A stretch of DNA of 49,940 nucleotides. Source: Chitinophagaceae bacterium. Its GTDB lineage: Bacteria; Bacteroidota; Bacteroidia; Chitinophagales; Chitinophagaceae. Location of the stretch: positions 1 through 49,940 of the forward strand of contig JAHEMM010000012.1 in assembly GCA_024643655.1 (NCBI GenBank), in the 5' to 3' direction. The notes beneath the pieces are model-generated. The model did not search any database, had not been told where the DNA came from, and saw nothing but the letters and a program-made list of their open reading frames with translations. Numbering within the stretch: position 1 is the first letter of the stretch; each line of letters begins with the position of its first letter. This document shows positions 42,724 through 49,940 of the stretch, in pieces. The position numbers were made by a program, and so were the translations under genes.

Positions 42724-42806
42724 AAGTACGAAATTATTAGTAGATAATTCATAGGAGAAAATTACTCCAACATTCATTTTCCAATTAACCACTGTAATGT
42801 ATAGCC

Positions 42807-45299
42807 ATGAGAATCAAAAGTATTTTATGTAGTATGCTATTTTTTTGTTTGTGTTGTAAAGTATTTGCTCAAACAAACGTTGCTACAAAAATCATATTGC
42901 AGAAAAACATAACAGCTAAGCGTACTGCAGAAAAAATAAAAATTGATGGCTTACTTACCGAAACAGCCTGGAAGGGTGCGCCAATTGCAAAAAACTTTAC
43001 AGAATTAAGACCTAGTCCTTTCCGTAAAGAAGAGGAAGCAAATCGTACTGAGGCTTATATTTTATACTCAGATGAAGGATTATATCTTGCAGGCTATTGT
43101 TATGAAAAATCAAAAGATAGCATTTCTACTGAGCTTCGGGGAAGAGATGGGTTTGGCAATAATGACTGGATAGGCTTTGTATTTGATACTTACAATGATA
43201 AATTAAATGGGTTTGAATATTTTACAACTCCCCTGGGAGAACAAATGGATGCTAAAGTAGCTCCTAATCAAAATGGGAACAACGAGGATTTTAGCTGGAA
43301 CGCCGTTTGGGAAAGTAGTGCTAAAATTCATGCTGATGGATGGTCATTTGAAATGTTCATACCTTTTTCCGCTATCCGATTCAGTAAAAAAAATATTCAG
43401 GATTGGGGAATTAATATCTTTAGAAGAAGACAAAAAACCGGGCAACAGGTATTTTGGAGTCCCCTTGATCCAAATGTAAATGGCTTTCTTACACAAAGCG
43501 GTCTTCTTAGTAATTTAGAAAATATCAAACCGCCAGTTCGTTTACAATTTTCTCCTTATTTTTCTACCTATGGTAATCACAATCCATATAGTATCGATAC
43601 TGATGACAAATGGACTTCATCTATCAACGGTGGCTTGGATGTAAAATATGGCATAAGTCAGGCACTTACGTTAGACATGACTTTGATACCAGATTTTGGT
43701 CAGGTGAGAAATGATAACGTCGTTTTAAATCTTGGCCCATTTGAACAACGATTCTCAGAGAACAGAGCTTTCTTTACTGAAGGAACAGATCTGTTTAATA
43801 AAGGGAACCTTTTTTATTCAAGAAGAGTGGGTGAAAGACCAAAAAACTATTGGAATGTTTACAATAATCTGGATGCCGGTGATAAAGTAATTTCAAACCC
43901 ACAAACCACAAAACTGGCAAATGCTACTAAAATATCAGGAAGGTTACAAGGGGGGTTAGGTGTTGGTTTTTTTAATGCGATTGCCAACCAAACATTTGCA
44001 GTTGTTGAAGATGCAAATAAAACAAGACGTAAAGTCGAAACTTCACCGCTTACAAACTATAATATAATTGTTTTAGATCAAACACTAAAAAATAATAGCA
44101 GTGTAAGTCTCATTAATACAAATGTTCTTCGAAACGGTAGTGAATATGATGCCAATGTAACTGCAGCCTTGTTTGATTTTAATGACAAGAAAAACACCTG
44201 GAACGTTGGTGGAAAAGCTTCTACAAGTAAACTTTTCAATTATCGGGGCGATAGAAAAAATATAACGGGGTACACTGGCTCTTTATACTTTGGCAAAACC
44301 AGTGGTCGTTTCAATTTTAACTTTAGTAATACCATTACAGATGCTAATTATAATGTACGGGATCTTGGCTATTTTACAATTACCAATTTTATGGAACATA
44401 ACCTTTGGTTAGGATATAATTGGCGTAAACCAACTAATTGGTTCAATCAGTTACGTATTAATCTGAGTAGTAGTTATTCCCGCAGATTAAAACCAAATGT
44501 ATATCAAAGTGCAAATTTTAATTTAAGTCTTAATGGGCAACTTAAAAACTTATGGTGGACAGGATTTTTTGCAGGATATGAACCAAGTGGAAATAATTTT
44601 TATGAGCCACAAACCAACCAGTTCGAAAATAAATTTTTTAAGACATGGAAAAGCATTTATGCCAACTTTTGGTTTGAAACAAATAATGCAAAAAAATATC
44701 AATTTCGTCCACAAATATTTTATGTAGATAGAAGCTTTTTTGCTGGACACAAACTCGAACTAAGCATGTCGCATCGTTATCGATTCAGCGATAAGTTTTC
44801 AGCAAGCTATGGTCTTAGCTGGGAGGAACAAAAAAATAATGCCGGATATGCTGCTGCTGGCCCTGTATTTGGTCGCCGGGATATTAAAACAATACAAAAT
44901 TCAATTTCCCTAAAGTATAACTTTAATAACAAAATGGGGGTAACAAGTGATATTCGTCATTACTGGAGCGAAGTGGAGTACAAAGAGTTTTTTGATTTAT
45001 TGGATGATGGCACATTACAAAAAAACAACTCTTTTTCAAATAATGTAAATCAAAACTATAATACATTTAATATGGAAACCGCTTTTACCTGGCAGTTTGC
45101 ACCTGGTAGTTTTGCTTATGTTGTTTGGAAAAATTTTAACGACAATGACCACACATTTGATCGGATCATTGGGCAAGGATATACAAAGAATTTGAATAAT
45201 ACATTAGGACTTGGTCATGTCAATAATATCTCGCTGAAAATTGTGTATTTTCTGGATTTTCTACAAATTAGAAATTTGAAAAAGAAAAAAACACTCTAG
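42807..45299 (+). CDS. DUF5916 domain-containing outer-membrane protein with CBM9-like N-terminus
   Basis: An 830-residue exported protein with a signal peptide (MRIKSILCSMLFFCLCCKVFA). Residues about 40-230 are a CBM9-like beta-sandwich (KIDGLLTETAWKGAP, then GNNDWIGFVFDTYNDK and DGWSFEMFIPFSAIRF). The DUF5916 block follows (LDMTLIPDFGQVRNDNVVLN, then FFTEGTDLF) and finally a long run of beta-hairpins forming a probable barrel. Family members are common in Bacteroidota and their function is not known; carbohydrate or metabolite binding has been assumed from the CBM9-like domain. Length and motifs appear complete. It is a single-gene unit closed by a hairpin terminator. Confidence 0.88.
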   Translation: MRIKSILCSMLFFCLCCKVFAQTNVATKIILQKNITAKRTAEKIKIDGLLTETAWKGAPIAKNFTELRPSPFRKEEEANRTEAYILYSDEGLYLAGYCYEKSKDSISTELRGRDGFGNNDWIGFVFDTYNDKLNGFEYFTTPLGEQMDAKVAPNQNGNNEDFSWNAVWESSAKIHADGWSFEMFIPFSAIRFSKKNIQDWGINIFRRRQKTGQQVFWSPLDPNVNGFLTQSGLLSNLENIKPPVRLQFSPYFSTYGNHNPYSIDTDDKWTSSINGGLDVKYGISQALTLDMTLIPDFGQVRNDNVVLNLGPFEQRFSENRAFFTEGTDLFNKGNLFYSRRVGERPKNYWNVYNNLDAGDKVISNPQTTKLANATKISGRLQGGLGVGFFNAIANQTFAVVEDANKTRRKVETSPLTNYNIIVLDQTLKNNSSVSLINTNVLRNGSEYDANVTAALFDFNDKKNTWNVGGKASTSKLFNYRGDRKNITGYTGSLYFGKTSGRFNFNFSNTITDANYNVRDLGYFTITNFMEHNLWLGYNWRKPTNWFNQLRINLSSSYSRRLKPNVYQSANFNLSLNGQLKNLWWTGFFAGYEPSGNNFYEPQTNQFENKFFKTWKSIYANFWFETNNAKKYQFRPQIFYVDRSFFAGHKLELSMSHRYRFSDKFSASYGLSWEEQKNNAGYAAAGPVFGRRDIKTIQNSISLKYNFNNKMGVTSDIRHYWSEVEYKEFFDLLDDGTLQKNNSFSNNVNQNYNTFNMETAFTWQFAPGSFAYVVWKNFNDNDHTFDRIIGQGYTKNLNNTLGLGHVNNISLKIVYFLDFLQIRNLKKKKTL

Positions 45300-45315
45300 T
45301 AAATATCTCATTTAT

Positions 45316-45352
45316 AAAAAATGCTTGCTGATTGATCAACAAGCATTTTTAT
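45316..45352. terminator. Bidirectional terminator
   Basis: AAAAAATGCTTG and CAAGCATTTTT pair around a 12-base loop, followed by TATTTTATT; the other strand also has a T-rich flank. It lies between the DUF5916 gene and the convergent acyltransferase, whose stop codon overlaps its right edge. Confidence 0.85.
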
Positions 45353-46230
45353 TTTATTATCTCGCCATACGCTGGCTTCCATTCATGCCTCCATCTTCTA
45401 TGGCTCCATAAATAATTTGCAGGGTCTTCTCTTATCAGCTCTTCCAGTGCATTTTTATAAATCAGTGTAAGTGCTTGCGGTGTATACGCTCCGCCCTCTT
45501 CAGCCAATAGTTTTGAAGAAAAATGATAATATCCTCTTTTGATTTTTCGAAAAACAACCAAGACAATAGAAGTATTGTTTTTTACAGCACCTTTTGCAGG
45601 CCCGGTAACAAAAGGTGCAGGCTTGCTAAAAAAATTCATCCAATAAGCATTTGCCGGATCACCTGGATTTTGATCTGCCGCCAATCCAAAAGTATAGGTA
45701 GAATTAAAAGCCGGATGATTTGCATTTTTTTTATACTCTGTAGCAGAAATCAAAATTGATCCATACCTTTTTCTAAAATTATAAAATATACGATTAAGGT
45801 GTTTATTTGTAATTGGCATGTAAATACCAATAAAAGGAGCTTTCAGATTCATTGATGCCTGCAGGTTGCCATACTCCCAATTGAATTGATGCCCGGCCAT
45901 TATATGTACATTGTAACCTTTGTCTGTTAATGAATTTATTAAACTAAAATCTGCAGTACTTCTCTTTAAAATTTCCTTTTTAGAAATAGTAATAAATTTA
46001 ATTGACTCCAAAAAGGTGTCTATTAAATTATGGTAAAATTGTTTGGCAATTGCCATACGTTCCTTATCTGTTTTTTCGGGAAAAGCAATTTGCAGATTTT
46101 TAAGCACTACATCCTTGCGATATTTAAAAAGGTAAAATACAACAAAATAAATTCCATCAGCGATTACGTAAAGTAATTTGAAAGGAATTAATGAGACTAA
46201 CCAAAGAAACCCATAAACAATATTATACAT
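45349..46230 (-). CDS. LpxL/HtrB-type lysophospholipid or lipid A acyltransferase
   Basis: A 293-residue membrane-associated protein of the LABLAT superfamily. The N-terminus is hydrophobic (YGFLWLVSLIPFKLLYVIAD). The catalytic HX4E motif is H-Q-F-N-W-E, in MAGHQFNWEYG. Later signatures are FGLAADQNPGDPANAYWMNF, PFVTGPAKGAVKNN and YLWSHRRWRHEWKPA. The family transfers secondary acyl chains onto lipid A or, in Bacteroidota, possibly onto ornithine/glycine lipids. It starts 17 bp after nadB on the same strand, so the two are probably cotranscribed, without an obvious functional link. Confidence 0.9.
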   Translation of the reverse strand: MYNIVYGFLWLVSLIPFKLLYVIADGIYFVVFYLFKYRKDVVLKNLQIAFPEKTDKERMAIAKQFYHNLIDTFLESIKFITISKKEILKRSTADFSLINSLTDKGYNVHIMAGHQFNWEYGNLQASMNLKAPFIGIYMPITNKHLNRIFYNFRKRYGSILISATEYKKNANHPAFNSTYTFGLAADQNPGDPANAYWMNFFSKPAPFVTGPAKGAVKNNTSIVLVVFRKIKRGYYHFSSKLLAEEGGAYTPQALTLIYKNALEELIREDPANYLWSHRRWRHEWKPAYGEIIK

Positions 46231-46247
46231 AGCGCCAAAGTTAAAAA

Positions 46248-47876
46248 CTATAATACTATGTTTTGAATAAGCTTACTTTTTTCTGGATAGTCAGTATTAT
46301 AGTGCAAACCAATGCTCTCTTTACGGAAAGTAGCACCTCTTACAATTAAATAGCCAACAGTAATCATATTTCTTAATTCCAGCAAATGTGGTGATACTGT
46401 ACTACTCGCATACAATTGTTCTGTTTCTTCCCAAAGCAAATCAAGTCGGCGCATAGCTCTTTGCAAACGAATATCATTTCGCACAATTCCAACATAATCA
46501 CTCATCAACAATTGTAACTCCTTTAAACTTTGTGTAATAAGAATCATTTCTTTTGGCTCTGATGTTCCCTGTGCATTCCAATCTGGGATGATATTTTCAA
46601 TACTATCCCAATCTACAAAAGTAGAAACAAATACTTCTGCAAGTTTTGTAGTGCTATCTAAAAAACATCGGTGTGCAAATACCATCGCTTCCAATAATGA
46701 ATTAGAAGCTAACCGATTGGCACCATGTAATCCTGTTGATGAACATTCTCCACAAGCATATAAATTTTTGATAGAGCTTTGTCCCCATTCATTAGTTTTT
46801 ATTCCGCCACAACTATAATGCGCTGCTGGTGCTACAGGTATCATATGTTTTGAAATGTCAATACCAATCGACATACATTTTTCAAAAATATTCGGAAAGT
46901 GTTCAATAAACTTTTCTTTTTCAAAATGACGGCAATCCAGCCATACATGCTCCGTACCGTTTATTTTCATTTCATTGTCGATAGCTCTTGCTACAATATC
47001 TCTTGGTGCCAGATCTTTTCTTTCATCATAACGTTCCATAAAAGCTTCGCCATGTTGATTTCGAAGAATGCCACCATCGCCACGAACGGCTTCAGTAATT
47101 AAAAATGCATGGCCCCTGGCACCTGCTTCAAACAAAGCGGTTGGATGAAACTGGATGAATTCCATGTTTTCTACTCTTCCCTTAGCTCTGTACACCATCG
47201 CTACGCCATCACCAGTCGCAATTGAAGGGTTCGTAGTGGTACGATACACTTGTCCATTTCCGCCTGTAGCCAATAAAGTGATTTTAGAAAGAATTTTTTC
47301 AATCTTATTGGTAGTCAGATTCAATACATAGACGCCAAAACATTCTACATCAGGGGTAGATTTATTTACAAGATACCCTAAATGATGTTGTGTAATAATG
47401 TCAACTACAAAACAATGTTGTACAAAGTCAATATTAGTTTGCTTGTTAACTGCATCAATCAAAGCTCTTTCCATCTCCTTCCCCGTCACATCTTTATGAT
47501 GCAATATTCTTGATTCTGAATGTCCACCTTCCTTCCCTCTTTTAAATGCACCACTATTTTCCTTATCAAACTTTGCCCCCCATTCAATTATTTCATTGAC
47601 TCTTTCCGGACCTTCCTTTACTACAATCTCTACTACTTCTTTATTGCATAATCCATCTCCAGCAATCAACGTGTCTTCTATATGTTTTTCAAAACTGTCG
47701 TTTTCCCAATCATTCACAACAGCAATTCCCCCCTGTGCATATTTTGTATTGGTTTCATCAGCGGCGGCTTTCGTCATCACTAACACTTTTTTATCCGGAA
47801 ACTGATCCGCCATTTTCAACGCATAGGTCAAACCTGCTATTCCTGATCCGATCACTAAAATATCTGTCTGTTGCAT
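46248..47876 (-). CDS. nadB: L-aspartate oxidase
   Basis: A 542-residue FAD enzyme oxidising L-aspartate to iminoaspartate for quinolinate and NAD synthesis. Signatures are the FAD-binding VIGSGIAGLTYALKMAD, TKAAADETNTKYAQGGIAVV, LLATGGNGQVYRTTTNPS and GDGVAMVYRAKGRVENMEF. The GLHGANRLASNSLLEAMVFA block is the end of the flavin domain. Length is usual for NadB. nadA and nadC are not in the window. Upstream is a 132-bp gap with palindromic repeats, downstream an LpxL-like gene 17 bp away. Confidence 0.94.
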   Translation of the reverse strand: MQQTDILVIGSGIAGLTYALKMADQFPDKKVLVMTKAAADETNTKYAQGGIAVVNDWENDSFEKHIEDTLIAGDGLCNKEVVEIVVKEGPERVNEIIEWGAKFDKENSGAFKRGKEGGHSESRILHHKDVTGKEMERALIDAVNKQTNIDFVQHCFVVDIITQHHLGYLVNKSTPDVECFGVYVLNLTTNKIEKILSKITLLATGGNGQVYRTTTNPSIATGDGVAMVYRAKGRVENMEFIQFHPTALFEAGARGHAFLITEAVRGDGGILRNQHGEAFMERYDERKDLAPRDIVARAIDNEMKINGTEHVWLDCRHFEKEKFIEHFPNIFEKCMSIGIDISKHMIPVAPAAHYSCGGIKTNEWGQSSIKNLYACGECSSTGLHGANRLASNSLLEAMVFAHRCFLDSTTKLAEVFVSTFVDWDSIENIIPDWNAQGTSEPKEMILITQSLKELQLLMSDYVGIVRNDIRLQRAMRRLDLLWEETEQLYASSTVSPHLLELRNMITVGYLIVRGATFRKESIGLHYNTDYPEKSKLIQNIVL

Positions 47877-47880
47877 ATTT

Positions 47881-48000
47881 ATTTTTTGTTGCCAGCAGTT
47901 GTGCTACTAACAGCATCGTTGCGTCGCACTTTTGTGCTGCTTGAATTCTATTGGCCATTTTGCAGCATCCCGATATTTATCGGGAATTCTATTCGCTATT
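47881..48000. repeat. Composite intergenic repeat with hairpin and direct repeats
   Basis: TCCCGATA-TT-TATCGGGA (47968-47985) is a perfect 8-bp hairpin. It sits between two similar 17-bp copies of GAATTCTATTsGCyATT (47943 and 47984). The left part is rich in GTGCT/GCAGC (GTTGTGCTACTAACAGC, then GTCGCAC and TGTGCTGC). No coding potential is seen. It resembles a dispersed intergenic repeat of Bacteroidota, an impression I could not verify. Confidence 0.5.
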
Positions 48001-48008
48001 CGACAAAA

Positions 48009-48689
48009 CTATTCATTCTCCCTTGAATTAAAATAACCAACCGCACCTTTCACAATAAAAAATTGTGCAAGAGCATAGGTTAATATTATCAATATGTCAG
48101 CAAAATAAAAAGGTTGATAAAATTTGTTCACTGCAAGCAATGAGTCAGATAAAACAAACAAAAAAGCACCAGTCATCATGTATTTGCCCGCAATCTTCTG
48201 TCTTATAAATAGCATATGCATTGCCAACATAAACATAAAACTGATGACGATGCCATAAATACGAACCGGCAATTTCATATCATGTAGATAAGGAGATAAT
48301 AAGCTTATTAATGCTGCATAATAAATAACTACAATTACCAAAAACCAGGGATTGCTTTTTACTTTTTCCCTTATCCTAATTTTGTGAAAGTAAATAATAT
48401 AAAAAATATGAGCCAGTAAAAAAGAAGAAAGGCCCAGCAAAAAGAAAATATCTTTCTTATCCTGAAACATCAACAACACATCTCCGATCCATGAAAAGGC
48501 GAGGGCAAGTAGTACCCATTTATTAATGCTTTTGGTAATATCATTTGTTTTCGAATCGAGGTAGCCGATAACAACAGGAATAATTAATGGCTTAAAAATA
48601 AATTGGAGAATATTGTTTTCTAATTGAATGCCAATTAATTCACCAAGAAGAACAAAAGTGAAAAGAATGATCCAGTTTTTTTGTTTCAT
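48009..48689 (-). CDS. YhhN-family lysoplasmalogenase-like membrane protein
   Basis: From the ATG at 48689 this gives 226 residues with about eight hydrophobic helices; the frame is open 20 codons further upstream but that part is unlike the family. Family signatures are FKPLIIPVVIGYLDSK (the K-P pattern), ALAFSWIGDVLLMFQDKKD (with conserved Asp) and GAFLFVLSDSLLAVNKF. The founding activity (TMEM86, lysoplasmalogen hydrolysis) is known from mammalian members; bacterial members may act on other lipids. It lies 78 bp downstream of ispG on the same strand. Confidence 0.87.
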   Translation of the reverse strand: MKQKNWIILFTFVLLGELIGIQLENNILQFIFKPLIIPVVIGYLDSKTNDITKSINKWVLLALAFSWIGDVLLMFQDKKDIFFLLGLSSFLLAHIFYIIYFHKIRIREKVKSNPWFLVIVVIYYAALISLLSPYLHDMKLPVRIYGIVISFMFMLAMHMLFIRQKIAGKYMMTGAFLFVLSDSLLAVNKFYQPFYFADILIILTYALAQFFIVKGAVGYFNSRENE

Positions 48690-48767
48690 TTGGAGGCTCT
48701 TAAGTTTATAGTATTCCAAATTTTGATGAATTAGGAAACCGCAAAACACATCTTATAAAATAGTTCA

Positions 48768-49940
48768 TCATTCTTCCACCCAGGCTTCATTCTCTTTAAT
48801 AAGGTTTATCAATTCTTCCACTGCCACATCACTATTTACATTCCGCTTCATCACTTCTTTACCTTTATACAAAGTAATTTTTCCAGGACCACTGCCTACA
48901 TAACCAAAATCGGCATCGGCCATTTCACCGGGACCATTTACAATACATCCCATAATGGCAATCTTCAGACCTTTCAAATGATTGGTAACGGCTCTTATCT
49001 TAGCCGTTGTTTCCTGCAAATCAAATAAAGTTCTGCCGCAACTCGGGCAACTGATATATTCTGTTTTTGAAATTCTTGTTCTGGTGGCTTGTAAAATACT
49101 GAAGGCCGTGTTATTGGTAAACTGATAAATATCTTTTACTTCCAGATAAGTTCTGCCAGTTGCTTTTACATTTTCTAACGGAGTAGAACCGCTATAACCC
49201 AAACAAATTCCATCACCCATACCTTCAAGAAACAAAGCTCCCGTTTCTGTGGCAAAATGTATGAGGTGTTCATCAGGTGTTTGCCAACCGCTATCAGTAA
49301 TTAAAACAACAGGATTTTGAATTTTTCTATTTAATAATTCGGCACACATTCTCCGAACAGATTGCATGGCATTTTTATTAGTAGAACTCAGGCAAATAAC
49401 AACTGTTTTATTATTCGCCAGTTTATCCAAATAAGTAAAATCATTGATTGCCGTTGTATCACTAAAGCAATCAATCATAACAAAATTCAGCCTGTCACTT
49501 GTAGCAGCAGCTTCTACAAATCCCTTATCACTATAGATTGGGAAATATTTAGTTTTGTCTTTTGCTTCTGACCAGGCATCCGGATAAACAATTACTTTTA
49601 ATGTTCCTGGTAATTCAAAATCCAAAAGCTGATTGCCCGTAAAAACATAATCTGCTGCCGCATCGCTGATTGTCCATTTATCTGTTGCTTCATTATAAGT
49701 GTAGCCAATACTTTGTAAATGGGTCGTAGTTATTTGTTCAATCTTACTCAAATCTGCCACCACCACCGGCACTTGTTTACCGCCAATATTATCAACTTGA
49801 AATGTTTCCCTTCGTTGATAGGCAAAAACATTATAAGGTAATGCTGTAATTAAGGGTACTACAATCCCCCCGCGGGGGGTAGTGGGGCTATATCTCTTCA
49901 CCAAATCCTTACAAACAGGTATCTCAAATTCAGGATCTTC
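48768..49940 (-). CDS. ispG: 4-hydroxy-3-methylbut-2-enyl diphosphate synthase, C-terminal 390 residues
   Basis: The reading frame is open to the window edge ([12 protein letters not shown] precedes the in-frame TTG at 49904), so the gene continues to the right and this is the 3' part. IspG converts MEcPP to HMBPP in the MEP isoprenoid pathway. The iron-sulfur ligands are visible: ISCPSCGRT (two Cys), then [10 protein letters not shown] (third Cys and the Glu ligand, C-x6-E). The visible stretch from YQRRET onward to RTLFD is the extra middle domain found in the long IspG of Bacteroidota and chloroplasts. A GC-rich palindrome encodes the PTTPRGG linker near the right edge. Confidence 0.93.
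   Translation of the reverse strand, partial: EDPEFEIPVCKDLVKRYSPTTPRGGIVVPLITALPYNVFAYQRRETFQVDNIGGKQVPVVVADLSKIEQITTTHLQSIGYTYNEATDKWTISDAAADYVFTGNQLLDFELPGTLKVIVYPDAWSEAKDKTKYFPIYSDKGFVEAAATSDRLNFVMIDCFSDTTAINDFTYLDKLANNKTVVICLSSTNKNAMQSVRRMCAELLNRKIQNPVVLITDSGWQTPDEHLIHFATETGALFLEGMGDGICLGYSGSTPLENVKATGRTYLEVKDIYQFTNNTAFSILQATRTRISKTEYISCPSCGRTLFDLQETTAKIRAVTNHLKGLKIAIMGCIVNGPGEMADADFGYVGSGPGKITLYKGKEVMKRNVNSDVAVEELINLIKENEAWVEE
49866..49893. repeat. GC-rich palindrome inside the ispG coding sequence
   Basis: CCCCCCGCGGGGGG (49866-49879) is a perfect 14-bp palindrome followed by TAGTGGGG. Read on the coding strand it gives AGCCCCACTACCCCCC, similar to the CCCCTAACCCC block next to mreC. 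The insert keeps the frame and encodes part of SPTTPRGGI. Confidence 0.6.

Overview
The window looks like chromosomal DNA from a member of Bacteroidota, most like the Chitinophagales/Chitinophagaceae. It is AT-rich. Several candidate promoters follow the Bacteroidota pattern TTTG-N18-21-TAnnTTTG. Gene families typical of the phylum are present: DUF5916, a DUF1501/DUF1800 pair, long-form IspG, Omp85-like surface proteins, fused gamma-alpha KorA and a CstB-like MBL-rhodanese protein. I see no rRNA, tRNA, CRISPR array, insertion sequence or prophage. Most of the window is housekeeping and envelope genes separated by short gaps, several closed by strong bidirectional hairpin terminators.

Layout. 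1-7019: the tail of a probable SRAP protein, then a minus-strand cell-elongation cluster (mreB, mreC, mreD, PBP2, rodA, MBL-fold hydrolase). 7270-9032: an MFS transporter and a small exported protein. 9088-11414: tryptophan 2,3-dioxygenase and purD. 11583-16586: three consecutive POT-family peptide transporters, each followed by a hairpin terminator. 16647-19416: exported DUF1501 and DUF1800 proteins. 19527-23434: alkB-like monooxygenase, a lipoprotein cytochrome c, serS, a small conserved protein and an exported cyclophilin.

23501-33775 is the most unusual part. It has two large paralogous surface proteins with an Omp85-like C-terminal barrel, an RTX-like segment and an upstream domain whose motifs resemble a protein/lipid-kinase active site. 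One of them also carries an N-terminal metallophosphoesterase and lies 11 bp upstream of a PAP2 phosphatase. Next come a tandem-duplicated SdiA-regulated-type lipoprotein and an HD-domain protein fused to a Pycsar-effector-like (PycTM) membrane module, with no cyclase nearby.

33779-41749: an exported RidA-like protein lacking the catalytic arginine, korA without korB, a serine hydrolase, a canonical RidA, a degenerate 3-hydroxyacyl-CoA-dehydrogenase-like gene overlapping tsaB, and an ArsR regulator next to a CstB-like persulfide dioxygenase/rhodanese. 41817-49940: an Asp/Asn-hydroxylase-like oxygenase, a DUF5916 barrel protein, an LpxL-type acyltransferase with nadB, a YhhN lysoplasmalogenase and the C-terminal part of ispG, which runs off the window.

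Themes: cell-wall elongation, peptide and amino-acid use (POT x3, TDO, RidA x2), NAD supply (nadB) and a surface phosphate-chemistry locus. All assignments come from reading motifs and context. No database search or structure prediction was run.
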